Part shown: in pieces, positions 34,443 through 43,203 of the stretch | Layout of the letters: each line of letters begins with the position of its first letter | Position numbering within the stretch: the stretch's first letter is position 1 | NCBI GenBank assembly: GCA_963617205.1 | Contig: CAVEOA010000005.1 | Coordinates: 81,260-145,259 of the forward strand | Direction: 5' to 3' | From: UBA11524 sp963617205 | Lineage (GTDB): Bacteria > Bacillota > Clostridia > Christensenellales > Aristaeellaceae | Length of the DNA stretch: 64,000 bases | Made by a program: the position numbers and the translations under genes | Notes under the pieces: generated by a model | Told to the model about the DNA's origin: nothing | Database searches by the model: none | Seen by the model: only the letters and a program-made list of their open reading frames with translations

Positions 34443-35115
34443 CTGTATCCTCCCGAAGCGCATAGCCGACGCCGCGTACAGTCTGGATGTACCTGACCGG
34501 CTCGTTTTTGTCAAGCTTTGCGCGAAGATAGCCGATGTAGACCGGCACGAGATTGGAATCCAGTCCGCTCTGGTAATCCCAGACGTGATCGTAAAGCTGC
34601 TGCGGCGTGAGCACCTGTCCGGCGTTGCGCATCATGTATTCCAGCAGCGCGTATTCCTTGGCGGTCAGCGAAACGGCTCGTCCGCCGCGATGGACGGTGT
34701 GCGCAGATGTGTCCATCTCCAGCGCACCAACGCGCAGAATCGGCGAACGAGAGGAGGCGCCGCGCCGGAGCATCGACCGCAGCCGCGCTGACAGCTCCTC
34801 GTATGCAAACGGCTTCGTCAGGTAATCATCCGCGCCGCAGTCGAGCCCGCGCACACGGTCGTCCACCGCGTCCCGTGCCGTCAGCAGCAGGACACCGCAT
34901 GACATGCCGCGTGCCCGAATTGTCCTCAGCAGCGTCAGTCCATCGATTTCAGGCAGCATGATGTCGAGAATAATGCCGTCATACGGGGCGGAAAGCGCAT
35001 ACGTCAGCCCATCCGCACCGTTTTCACAGGCATCCACCGCATAACCATCTCGCGCAAGCCGCTTTGCGAGAATCTCACGCAGCGCCTTGTCATCCTCCAC
35101 CAGCAGCAGCCTCAT
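34432..35115 (-). CDS. OmpR/PhoB-type response regulator
   Basis: A 227-residue regulator. The receiver has the acidic pair in LVEDDKALREIL, the phospho-acceptor Asp in GIILDIMLPEIDG, Thr in LLLTARDA and Lys in YLTKPFAYEEL. The C-terminal winged helix has LTAKEYALLEYMMRNAG and YIQTVRGVGYAL. GAAGGGAG lies upstream. It is the first gene of the pair with the kinase; direct repeats next to its -10 box may be its own binding site. Confidence 0.95.
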   Translation of the reverse strand: MRLLLVEDDKALREILAKRLARDGYAVDACENGADGLTYALSAPYDGIILDIMLPEIDGLTLLRTIRARGMSCGVLLLTARDAVDDRVRGLDCGADDYLTKPFAYEELSARLRSMLRRGASSRSPILRVGALEMDTSAHTVHRGGRAVSLTAKEYALLEYMMRNAGQVLTPQQLYDHVWDYQSGLDSNLVPVYIGYLRAKLDKNEPVRYIQTVRGVGYALREDTDEA

Positions 35116-35138
35116 TTCATCCAGCTCCCTTCATTTCT

Positions 35139-35172
35139 ATTATAGCATGAAAGGATAAGAAAGAAATAAGAA
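35139..35172 (-). promoter_or_regulatory. Response-regulator promoter region with tandem ATAAGAA repeats
   Basis: A minus-strand TATAAT (35139-35144) lacks a good -35. In its place two direct repeats, TTCTTAT on the minus strand (35155-35161 and 35166-35172), are spaced 11 bases start to start, the spacing used by OmpR-type regulators. Confidence 0.5.
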
Positions 35173-35274
35173 AAATCGGTCGCTTTTGACCAAATGATTC
35201 TTATGCTGATTTGTTATGATGGCAGCGTACAGGAAATGCAGCCCTGTGCAAAAAAGCAAATAGAGGAGAAAAAC

Positions 35275-36093
35275 ATGATGAAGAAATGCTGGATGATATT
35301 TGTAATGGCGCTGCTGATGGCGGTGACAGCTCATGCGGAGGAAAATGTGTGGGAAACGCCGTGCTTTGATGACGTTTGCACGGAATCCTACGAGGATGAT
35401 GAATTGCGGATTTTGATTGGAAACGTTGCAGGCGACGGCTACGCAGGCTTTGTAGTGGACGTGCAAATCAGGGATGCGTCCGGCTTTCATGCAGGGGCCG
35501 CGCAGACTGGTTTCGATACGCTGTCCCATATGGCAGAGCAGGCAGGCGCCGTACTCGCCATCAATGCGGATGATTATGCCACGCACAAGCACGGCGTGAT
35601 TCTCCGCAACGGCGAGGTGCTGCGAGAAAAAAAGACAACGCGCCATATGCTTGCTGTGCTGCCTGACGGGTCATTCGAGACGGTAAGCGACCGGAAGGCG
35701 GAGACACCGTCGGAATTGGCGAAACGCATGACATCGCTCGGCGTGCAGAACACGTTTGAATTTGGTCCTGTGCTTGTCGAGGATGGTCAGACGGTTCGCT
35801 TTCCGTCCTCGTTCGACCTGATTTCCACCAATGAAAAGCGCCGGGAGCCGCGAACCGCAATCGGGATGATTTCGCCGCTGCATTATGTCATTCTCGTGAT
35901 TGACGGGCGTCAGCCGGGATATTCCGACGGCATTACGCTGCAGATGCTTCAACAGCTGTTTGTTGAATTTGGCGCACAAACAGCAATCAATCTGGATGGC
36001 GGCGGTTCGACGGAGCTGTGGTTCATGGGTGAAATCCTGAATCAGCCTGCCGGCGGCAAGGAACGGAGCTTATCAGATTGTATCTGGTTTTGA
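35275..36093 (+). CDS. Secreted phosphodiester glycosidase (NAGPA domain) protein
   Basis: A 272-residue exported protein. Residues 1-21 form a signal peptide (MMKKCWMIFVMALLMAVTAH, cleavage after AHA). The rest matches the NAGPA/phosphodiester glycosidase domain: AVLAINADDYATHKHGVILR, RREPRTAIGM, and the hallmark INLDGGGSTELW near the C-terminus. Bacterial members act on cell-wall or glycan phosphodiesters. AGAGGAG lies 6 bases before the ATG. It is divergent from the two-component system, which may therefore control it; this is inference. Confidence 0.9.
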   Translation: MMKKCWMIFVMALLMAVTAHAEENVWETPCFDDVCTESYEDDELRILIGNVAGDGYAGFVVDVQIRDASGFHAGAAQTGFDTLSHMAEQAGAVLAINADDYATHKHGVILRNGEVLREKKTTRHMLAVLPDGSFETVSDRKAETPSELAKRMTSLGVQNTFEFGPVLVEDGQTVRFPSSFDLISTNEKRREPRTAIGMISPLHYVILVIDGRQPGYSDGITLQMLQQLFVEFGAQTAINLDGGGSTELWFMGEILNQPAGGKERSLSDCIWF

Positions 36094-36100
36094 AACAAGC

Positions 36101-36143
36101 AAAAGGCGCTCCTGATGAAAAATGGCATCGGGAGCGCCTTGTT
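36101..36143. terminator. Bidirectional terminator between the NAGPA gene and pepT
   Basis: AAGGCGCTCC pairs with GGAGCGCCTT with an inner GATG/CATC stem, T-runs on both sides. Confidence 0.85.
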
Positions 36144-37343
36144 TTATGCGTTGCAGACGATGGTCTGGAGCACGTCAACCATGGTTTCCATTTCGTTGAC
36201 GCTGACAAGCTCCTTGCGGCTGTGGCAGTTGTAGCCGCCAGTGGAAAGGTTCGGGCAGGGGAGACCCATGTAGGACAGGCGCGCACCGTCCGTGCCGCCG
36301 CGAATCGGCTGAATCAGCGGCGTGACGCCATTGGCAATGAAGGCAGCCTTCGCCTTCTCGACCACATCCATGTGATTCTCAAGAACCTCGCGCATGTTGC
36401 GGTAGCTGTCGCGGACATCGCAGGTGAACGTGCCCTCGCCGTACTTTTCATTCAGGTATGCCGTGATGCGCTGGACGGTTGCCTTGCGCTCGTCAAACTT
36501 CTTTGCATCATGGTCGCGAATGATGTAGGCGAGCGTCGTTTTTTCCTCATCGCCCTCAATGTGGCTCAGGTGGTAGAAGCCCTCATAGCCGCAGGTGTGA
36601 GCGGGCGTCTGCTCGGGCGGCAGCATGCTGTTCCACTCGATGCCCATCAGCACGGCGTTGCGCATCTGATTCTTGGCGCTGCCGGGATGAATGTTGACGC
36701 CGCGCACGGTCACGATGCAGCTGGCCGCGTTGAAATTCTCAAACTCCAGTTCACCGAGCGCACCGCCGTCGATCGTATACGCGTAATCCGCCCCGAAGGC
36801 AGCGACATTGAACAAATCCGCGCCTCTGCCGATTTCCTCATCGGGCGTGAAGCCGACGCAGACTGTGCAGTGCTCCGGCGCATCGGGTGCGGTCAGCTTC
36901 CGGCACAGCGCCATGATTTCCGCCACGCCAGCCTTGTCATCGCCGCCAAGCACGCTGTCGCCGCTCGTGACAATCAGCTCGTGCCCCTTCAAAGCCTTGA
37001 GGAAGGGAAAACCGTCTATCATGACGCCGTTCTTGAGCGTAATGGCGTTGCCGTCATAATTCGGGATGACGACCGGATGGGTCGGACCCTTCACGCCGTC
37101 GGATGTGTCCATATGCGCGATGAGCCCGACCTTTGCCGGATGGTCGCCCTTTGCAGGGATGGTCGCGTAGACATAGCAGGAATCATCGACATAGGCGTTC
37201 TCGATGCCCATCTGATGGAGCTCGTCCACAAGCATGTGCGCCAGCGTCCACTGACCTGAAGTGGAAGGGCAATTTGGGTTTGCTTCATCGGAGGTGGTTT
37301 CGATTTGCACATAGCGCAGGAAATTTTCCTTCACATCGGACAT
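36144..37343 (-). CDS. pepT: Peptidase T (tripeptidase)
   Basis: A 399-residue M20-family zinc aminopeptidase that removes N-terminal residues from tripeptides. Metal ligands and catalytic residues are visible: GLIAHMDTSDGV, LGGDDKAGVAEIM, TPDEEIGRGAD, the Asp in YTIDGGALGE, and the final His in GYNCHSRKELVSV. It has the dimerisation lid between. AAGGAGG lies upstream of the ATG. Confidence 0.97.
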   Translation of the reverse strand: MSDVKENFLRYVQIETTSDEANPNCPSTSGQWTLAHMLVDELHQMGIENAYVDDSCYVYATIPAKGDHPAKVGLIAHMDTSDGVKGPTHPVVIPNYDGNAITLKNGVMIDGFPFLKALKGHELIVTSGDSVLGGDDKAGVAEIMALCRKLTAPDAPEHCTVCVGFTPDEEIGRGADLFNVAAFGADYAYTIDGGALGELEFENFNAASCIVTVRGVNIHPGSAKNQMRNAVLMGIEWNSMLPPEQTPAHTCGYEGFYHLSHIEGDEEKTTLAYIIRDHDAKKFDERKATVQRITAYLNEKYGEGTFTCDVRDSYRNMREVLENHMDVVEKAKAAFIANGVTPLIQPIRGGTDGARLSYMGLPCPNLSTGGYNCHSRKELVSVNEMETMVDVLQTIVCNA

Positions 37344-37384
37344 GGGGTTTGTTCCTCCTTATGATTGTATGGATTTACAATAGT

Positions 37385-37610
37385 AATCAAGCTTAAGAAA
37401 AAGCGCTGCGAAGCAGTCCGGCGGGCGAGCGCAAAGCCCTCTGGTCGCGACCGGAGACGCGAAACCTTCATCTCAACAGAAATCAAGCCTAAGAGAAAGC
37501 ACCGCGAAGCAGTCCAGAGGGCGAGCGCAAAGCCCTCTGGTCGCGTCCGAAGACGCGAAATCTCCATCTCAACAGAAATCAAGCTTGAAAGAATAGGCTG
37601 CGAAGCGCAG
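37385..37610. repeat. 96-bp tandem repeat, about 2.3 copies
   Basis: Units begin AATCAAGC at 37385, 37481 and 37577, exactly 96 bases apart; the third is truncated after about 34 bases. Each full unit holds GCGAGCGCAAAGCCCTCTGG. Ninety-six is a multiple of three, and both strands stay open through it, giving spurious repetitive reading frames (32-residue period). No ribosome site or known protein supports a gene here. Confidence 0.9.
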
Positions 37611-37649
37611 AATGAAAGCAGACGAATATGAAGCAGACGAAGTCTGTAA

Positions 37650-39248
37650 TCACACCGTGTGCCTGCCGAGCGCTGCGAGCGCCGTCTGAATGCCGTCAAC
37701 CGCCGCCGATACAATGCCGCCGGCGAATCCTGCGCCTTCACCGGCAGGGTATAGCCCATCAATGTGCTCCGCCGTCAGCGTGTCCCGACCGCGTGGAAGC
37801 CGAACGGGCGAAGAAGAGCGCGTTTCGACACCTGTCAGCAGCGCATCAGGATGCGAAAAGCCGCGCAGCTGACCATCCATGCGGCGTATGCCGAACTTCA
37901 GATCCTCGATGATAAAGTCCGGCAGGCAGCCACGCAGGTCGGCAGGAACCGTGCCGGGGCGGTATGTCGGCTGAACATCCCCGAAATGTGTGGATGCGCG
38001 GTCGGCAAGGAAGTCCTCGACACGCTGCACCGGCGCAACGTAATGTCCGCCGCCGAGCCGGTACGCCGCCTGCTCGATGCTGCGCTGCCAAACAAATCCT
38101 GCCAGCGGATGGTCATCGCCGAAATCCTCCGGGCGCACGCCGACAAGCAGCGCACTGTTGGCATTCCGACCGTCACGGGCGTGATAGCTCATGCCGTTGA
38201 CACACAGGCCGTCCGGCTGGCTCGCCGCGGCAATCACCTCGCCGCCCGGGCACATGCAGAAGGTGTATACGCCGCGTCCGTCAGGCGTATGCACGGCTAA
38301 TTTGTAGTCCGCCGCATGGAGCGCGGGATGCGTCCAGCTGCTCCCGTACTGGCTTTGGCTGATGAGCGATTGCGGATGCTCGATGCGAACGCCCATCGCG
38401 AAGGGCTTCTGTTCCATGCGCACGCCCTGCCGGAACAGCGTCTGCATCGTGTCGCGTGCGCTGTGTCCGATGGCGAGGATGACGGTGTCGGTCAGGAGCT
38501 CATCTTCTTCGCCGCCGCTGACGAATTTGACGCCCTCGATGTGCTCGCCGCGGATAAGCAGTCCGGTCAGCCGTGTGCTGAAACGCACCTGACCGCCGAG
38601 GCGGATGATTTCCTGGCGGATCGAGCGGACGACGTTCTTGAGCAGGTCGGTGCCGACATGCGGCTTGGCGGCATACAGGATATCCTCCGGCGCGCCATGG
38701 TCGACGAACGTTTGCAGCACCGTGCGGATGAGCGGCGATTTCGTGCCGGTTGTCAGCTTGCCGTCGGAAAACGCGCCCGCACCGCCCTCGCCGAACTGCA
38801 CGTTGCTTTCGGGGTCGAGCGTGCCGTTTTCCTGCATCTGCCGGACGGATTCGGTGCGCTCATCGACTGCCTTGCCGCGTTCGAGCAGAATCGGACGAGC
38901 ACCGGCGCGTGCAAGCGTCAGCGCGGCGAACAGTCCGGCAGGACCTGCGCCGACAACGACCGGCGGCTGTGCGAATGCGGCGTGCGGAAGCGCCGGCGGC
39001 CTCGGAAATGCGTAGGGGACAGCGACGTCCTGTCGGAGGCGCGAAAGCACCTGCTGCTCGTTCTGCACGGTGACGGCGGCGCTGATGACGAAGTGAACAT
39101 TGCTCTTGTCACGCGCGTCAACCGCCTTCTTGAGCAGCGTCACGGTCTTCAGCTGGGCAGGCGTGCAGCGGAGCTTTTTGACAATCAGCGCACGGAGAGA
39201 TTCGTCGGTATAGTCAAGCGGAAGATTCAGGGAATCAAGGCGAAGCAT
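37650..39248 (-). CDS. FAD-dependent oxidoreductase (COG2509 type)
   Basis: A 532-residue flavoprotein. After an N-terminal 90-residue domain, the dinucleotide fold appears (VVVGAGPAGLFAALTLARAG), then SNVQFGEGGAGAFSDGKLTT, TVILAIGHSARDTM, FAMGVRIEHPQ, and the C-terminal FAD motif LYPAGEGAGFAGGIVSAAVDG. This matches the COG2509 group, oxidoreductases of unknown substrate. The start is the ATG at 39248, with AAGGAGG at 6 bases. It lies 11 bases after the ACT-MBL gene and ends the six-gene minus-strand operon. Confidence 0.88.
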   Translation of the reverse strand: MLRLDSLNLPLDYTDESLRALIVKKLRCTPAQLKTVTLLKKAVDARDKSNVHFVISAAVTVQNEQQVLSRLRQDVAVPYAFPRPPALPHAAFAQPPVVVGAGPAGLFAALTLARAGARPILLERGKAVDERTESVRQMQENGTLDPESNVQFGEGGAGAFSDGKLTTGTKSPLIRTVLQTFVDHGAPEDILYAAKPHVGTDLLKNVVRSIRQEIIRLGGQVRFSTRLTGLLIRGEHIEGVKFVSGGEEDELLTDTVILAIGHSARDTMQTLFRQGVRMEQKPFAMGVRIEHPQSLISQSQYGSSWTHPALHAADYKLAVHTPDGRGVYTFCMCPGGEVIAAASQPDGLCVNGMSYHARDGRNANSALLVGVRPEDFGDDHPLAGFVWQRSIEQAAYRLGGGHYVAPVQRVEDFLADRASTHFGDVQPTYRPGTVPADLRGCLPDFIIEDLKFGIRRMDGQLRGFSHPDALLTGVETRSSSPVRLPRGRDTLTAEHIDGLYPAGEGAGFAGGIVSAAVDGIQTALAALGRHTV

Positions 39249-39259
39249 CAAGAACCTCC

Positions 39260-40699
39260 TTACATCCGCTGGTCGCGCTGGACAACGCCGCCGTGACCGG
39301 GCAGAATGAGGTACCCCTTGCCGTCAAGCATGGCAAGAAGCGTCCGGAGAATGGTGTGATAGCGGGGCGAATCGACATTGACGCTGCGTGCGAGGTACGG
39401 CGCGAGACGGTCGAACTCCTTTTGCGGCGGCGTCATGCTGTGCGGATTGATGTAGTCATCGCCGGTGAAGGCAATCAGGTGGTCGTAGTCAATCAGCACG
39501 GTTTCGCCCGGCACATGACCGCCGTTGCCCTGCAGGACGGTGAAGCGCATGTCGGCGAAAAGAAACGCGCCGATGGGGCTGAGCGGCTGTTCGTCATCGC
39601 CGTGGGATGTATTCAGGATGCGCAGGCGGTTCAGCGGCGGGTGGCGGTATTCGGTGATGAGCTTGTTCAGCCGGTAATACGGCAGACCGGTCGGCGTACT
39701 TTCGCGTCCTGACGGCAGCCCAAGCGACTCGTTCGCGAAGCAGTCTGCCGTGCGCTGACTGCACCAGATGACCGGCATGCTCTCGGCAATGCCTGTGTGG
39801 TCGGAATCGGAATGGGTCAGCAGCATCTCACGCTTGCGTTCATCGAAGTCCGGGAAGAGCGCACGAAGCTGACGCAGCGTATATCGGGCACAGCAGCGGA
39901 AGCCGCCGTCTACCACGAGCAGCGCACGCGTCTTTGTGTCCTCCAGCACGGTGATGTTGCTGCCCAGCGGAGGCTCCAGCACGACGGCGCGGACACGGTC
40001 GGTCAGCGTCAGATGCGTGATGCGGCAGTCATAGGCGGCGCCGTTATGCTCAGCGACAAACCGTGCGAAACGGCTGATGTACTCAAACGTCTTGCTCGGC
40101 GGCTCATTGCGCTCATCGAGCTCCTGCATAATCAGGTTCGTGTAGTAGGTAAATTCACGCGTTTGATCCTGCGTCAGGCGGAGCAAACGCCGAATTTCGG
40201 AGGAAAAACGCAGGTAGAACACGGTCGTGTCGAGCTTCTTTTCGCCGGAATCGTAGGACAGAATCTGCACGGGACAAAGCGCGGAAAGCTCCTGCAGCAG
40301 CGTGTCCATTACGCCCGGCTCCTCGATGTACAGCCCCATTTTCAGCGCGGACGTGTCCTCGCCGGAGGACTGCTCGGAGATGTAGGAGATGTTCACATGC
40401 TGGCGCGAGAGCACCTCCAGCAGGGGAATAACCGCGCCGGGACGGTTCGGCAGGTCGAACTGCGCCAGCACGATTTTCGCGTGCGGCACAGACTTGAGAA
40501 AGCCGGATTGCCGAAGCTCGTTTTCGATGGCGGACAGCGCGTAATCATCCGCCTCGACGTCCAGAAAGAGCGCGTTCGCATCGACCGCCTTGTTGTAGCT
40601 GACGCGCACCATGTTGCCGTGATGGCGCTCGATGATGCGGCTGGCATCGAGAAATGCGCCGCACTGATCGGGCATGTTGGTCATGAAGGATTTAATCAT
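39260..40699 (-). CDS. ACT-domain/metallo-beta-lactamase fusion protein
   Basis: A 479-residue protein. Residues about 1-150 hold two ACT-like regulatory folds (FDLPNRPGAVIPLLEVLS is the classic ACT ligand loop; the first half, DASRIIERHHGNMVRVSYNK, is a second copy). Residues 215-479 form a metallo-beta-lactamase fold: LLTHSDSDHTGIAE, NTSHGDDEQP, LIAFTGDDYINPH, LPGHGG. ACT domains sense amino acids, so the hydrolase is probably ligand-controlled; its reaction is unknown. The start at 40699 follows GGAG at 9 bases and overlaps the truA stop by 8 bases. Confidence 0.8.
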   Translation of the reverse strand: MIKSFMTNMPDQCGAFLDASRIIERHHGNMVRVSYNKAVDANALFLDVEADDYALSAIENELRQSGFLKSVPHAKIVLAQFDLPNRPGAVIPLLEVLSRQHVNISYISEQSSGEDTSALKMGLYIEEPGVMDTLLQELSALCPVQILSYDSGEKKLDTTVFYLRFSSEIRRLLRLTQDQTREFTYYTNLIMQELDERNEPPSKTFEYISRFARFVAEHNGAAYDCRITHLTLTDRVRAVVLEPPLGSNITVLEDTKTRALLVVDGGFRCCARYTLRQLRALFPDFDERKREMLLTHSDSDHTGIAESMPVIWCSQRTADCFANESLGLPSGRESTPTGLPYYRLNKLITEYRHPPLNRLRILNTSHGDDEQPLSPIGAFLFADMRFTVLQGNGGHVPGETVLIDYDHLIAFTGDDYINPHSMTPPQKEFDRLAPYLARSVNVDSPRYHTILRTLLAMLDGKGYLILPGHGGVVQRDQRM

Positions 40700-41507
40700 G
40701 GGTGATGGCTCCGTTCGCGATGGTTTCCTCGTGCCATCGGATGTCCTCCGGCGCAAGGAAGGCTGCTTCAGGATAGTAGACCTTGGTCAATTCGAGCCCG
40801 TGCGGCGGTGCGGTTACGCCCAGCGACAGCCGGTCAAGCGTGCGGAAGGCCTCTGTAAATGCATCCGCGCTGCGCTTGTGCTGCCCGATTTCGATGAGCG
40901 TTCCGGCGATGATGCGCACCATGTTGTACAGGAAAGCATCGCCCTCGACGGTCAGGATGATTTCGTCCTCGCGCGCGCTCAGCTCGGCAAGGCGCATCGT
41001 GCGGACGGTCGTTTTTGCTGTGCCGCCGGATGCCTGAAAGGCCGCGAAATCATGCGTGCCGAGCAGCGACGGCAGTGCGGATTTCATTGCGCCTGCATCC
41101 AGCGGAACAGGGATGTGCACGTACAGATTCCGGCGCAGTGCGCTGCCGTGGCGGCTGTTCACGATGCGGTAGGTGTAGCGCTTGCCGGAGGTCATGAAGC
41201 GCGCATGAAAGCCGGAAGGCACCTCGCGCCCATCCAGCACGCGGATATCGCGCGGCAGCATCGTGTTGAGCACGAACGGGTATTTTTCCGGCGGAATGGA
41301 CGAGCCGGTGTCGAAATGCGCGCATTGCCCGTGGGCATGAACGCCGGCATCCGTTCTGCTCGCCCCGGTGACGGTGATGCTTTCGCCGGTTGCGCGGGAA
41401 AGCGCCTCCTCCAGCACCTGCTGCACGGCAAGCCCGTTGTACTGCCGCTGCCAGCCGCTGTACGCCGTGCCGTCATACTCAACGGTCAGCAATATCCGTT
41501 TCTGCAT
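40692..41507 (-). CDS. truA: tRNA pseudouridine(38-40) synthase
   Basis: A 271-residue enzyme that modifies the anticodon stem-loop of tRNA. MQKRILLTVEYDGTAYSGWQ and the catalytic Asp in TGASRTDAGVHAHGQ are present, with FEA-like FAAFQASGG and a C-terminal FLYNMVRIIAGTLIEIG. Its ATG overlaps the ecfT stop (ATGA), the usual neighbourhood in Firmicutes. Confidence 0.96.
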   Translation of the reverse strand: MQKRILLTVEYDGTAYSGWQRQYNGLAVQQVLEEALSRATGESITVTGASRTDAGVHAHGQCAHFDTGSSIPPEKYPFVLNTMLPRDIRVLDGREVPSGFHARFMTSGKRYTYRIVNSRHGSALRRNLYVHIPVPLDAGAMKSALPSLLGTHDFAAFQASGGTAKTTVRTMRLAELSAREDEIILTVEGDAFLYNMVRIIAGTLIEIGQHKRSADAFTEAFRTLDRLSLGVTAPPHGLELTKVYYPEAAFLAPEDIRWHEETIANGAITHD

Positions 41508-42328
41508 CAGAGCACCCCGATGGCACGCGCAACGACGCCCTCCAGCACGATGACGAGCATCAGCGCAATGACGGCGCCGTAGGCATAGTAGTCGTTCCTT
41601 GTGATTTCAAGCTTGCGAAGGCGCGTCCGGTTTTCGCCGCCGTGATAGCAGCGTGCTTCCATCGCCATGGCAAGCTCCCCGGCGCGGCGGAAGGCGCTGA
41701 CAAAGAGCGGCACGAGCAGCGGAATCATCGCTTTTGCACGGGCGAACAGGTTGCCGGTCTCGAAGTCCGCGCCGCGTGCCATCTGCGCCTTCATGATCTT
41801 ATCCGCTTCCTCCATCAGCGTCGGGATGAAGCGGAGCGCGATGGACATCATCATTGCCAGCTCATGGGCAGGGAAATGAAACCGCTTGAGCGGCGACAGC
41901 AGCAGCTCGATGCCGTCGGACAGCGCAATGGGCGAGGTCGTCAGCGTCATCAGCGAGGTTGCAAGCACGAGGAACACCAGGCGCAATGAGTAGTGCATGG
42001 CCTGCGAAAGCCCTTCGCGCGTGATGTGGAAAATCCACCAGTCAATCAGCGGCGTTGTGCCGTTGGAAAAGAGCAGATTCAGCAAAAATGTCAGAATCAG
42101 GATGATGCGCAGCGGCTTGACGCCCTTGAGCAGCATCCTGAAGGGCACGTTCGACAGCTTCGCTGACCAGTAAACGAAGGCGAGGATGATGGCGTAGCCG
42201 ACGAGCGTGTGCACCATGAAAACGGCGACAATCATCAGGATGGTCAGGATGATTTTGGTGCGCGGGTCAAGGCGGTGGACGAAGCTGTCAACGGGGTAAT
42301 ACTGCCCTAACGTGATGTTCAGATTCAC
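41507..42328 (-). CDS. ecfT: ECF transporter transmembrane subunit
   Basis: The 273-residue shared membrane component of energy-coupling-factor vitamin importers. Several transmembrane helices (ILTILMIVAVFMVHTLVGYA; IILILTFLLNLLF) and the two coupling motifs that contact the ATPases, MARGADF and EARCYHG, are visible. GTG start at 42328 with AAAGGAGG at 10 bases; it overlaps the ecfA2 stop as GTGA. No substrate-binding S component lies in the window, so this is a group II system serving unlinked S proteins. Confidence 0.95.
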   Translation of the reverse strand: MNLNITLGQYYPVDSFVHRLDPRTKIILTILMIVAVFMVHTLVGYAIILAFVYWSAKLSNVPFRMLLKGVKPLRIILILTFLLNLLFSNGTTPLIDWWIFHITREGLSQAMHYSLRLVFLVLATSLMTLTTSPIALSDGIELLLSPLKRFHFPAHELAMMMSIALRFIPTLMEEADKIMKAQMARGADFETGNLFARAKAMIPLLVPLFVSAFRRAGELAMAMEARCYHGGENRTRLRKLEITRNDYYAYGAVIALMLVIVLEGVVARAIGVL

Positions 42329-43203
42329 GGCTTGTCCGCCTCCTTTGCCTGCTTTTCGCGCCAAAGGCGGAGCAGATGGTCGTGCAGCTCCTCCTGCGTG
42401 TACAAATCCTCCGGCAGCGGCAGCCCTGCCTGACGCAGATTTGCGCATAGCTGCGCCGCTTCGGGAACATTCAGCCCGATGCTCCGCATGGTGTCTGCAT
42501 TGCGGAACACGTTTCGCGGCGTGTCGGTCATGACCAGCTCGCCCTTGCTCATGACAATCATGCGCGTTGCAAGCCGTGCGCAGTCGTCCATGCTGTGGCT
42601 GACCATGACGATGGTGACGCCGCCCTCGCGGTGCAGCTCGCCGAGCATACCGAGGATGCGGTCGCGGCCTCGCGGGTCAAGCCCTGCGGCAGGCTCGTCA
42701 AGAATCAGCACGCGTGGCTCCATGGCGAGCACGCCTGCGATGGCAACGCGGCGCATCTGCCCGCCGGAGAGGTCGAATGGGCTGCGGTCGGCGTATTTGT
42801 CATAATCAAGATGAACATGCGCCATGGCGCGGCGAACGCGCTGGTCGATTTCGTCCTCGCTCAGCCCCTGATTTTTCGGACCGAACGCGATGTCCTTGGC
42901 GATGGTTTCTTCAAACAGCTGATATTCGGGATACTGAAACACGAGTCCGACCTTTTGCCGGATGCGGCGGCGGTCGGCGTGCTCATCGTTTAAATCCTCG
43001 CCATCGACCAGAATCTGGCCGCCTGTAGGCTTGAGCAGACCGTTGAGATGCTGCACGAGCGTTGATTTGCCGCTGCCCGTGTGACCGACGATGCAGACAA
43101 ATTCGCCGTCGTCAATCGTCAGCGAAACATCATGGACGGCGGTTGCCTGAAAAGCGCTGCCGGCGCTGTAGGTATGCGTTAAATGTCTGACTTCGATGGG
43201 CAT
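42325..43203 (-). CDS. ecfA2: ECF transporter ATP-binding subunit A2
   Basis: A 292-residue ABC ATPase. Walker A GHTGSGKSTLVQHL, Q-loop VFQYPEYQLF, signature FDLSGGQMRRVAIAG, Walker B RVLILDEPAAGLD and the switch His in VMVSHSMDD are intact. FQYPEYQLF distinguishes A2 from A1. It overlaps ecfA1 by 25 bases and ecfT by 4. Confidence 0.95.
   Translation of the reverse strand: MPIEVRHLTHTYSAGSAFQATAVHDVSLTIDDGEFVCIVGHTGSGKSTLVQHLNGLLKPTGGQILVDGEDLNDEHADRRRIRQKVGLVFQYPEYQLFEETIAKDIAFGPKNQGLSEDEIDQRVRRAMAHVHLDYDKYADRSPFDLSGGQMRRVAIAGVLAMEPRVLILDEPAAGLDPRGRDRILGMLGELHREGGVTIVMVSHSMDDCARLATRMIVMSKGELVMTDTPRNVFRNADTMRSIGLNVPEAAQLCANLRQAGLPLPEDLYTQEELHDHLLRLWREKQAKEADKP

Noticed and set aside
37385..37610. 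CRISPR array
   Set aside because: The units are contiguous 96-bp copies with no unique spacers, and no cas genes are nearby.
37365..37762. Repetitive reading frames on both strands across the 96-bp repeat
   Set aside because: They arise from a repeat whose length is a multiple of three; no ribosome site or known protein supports translation.
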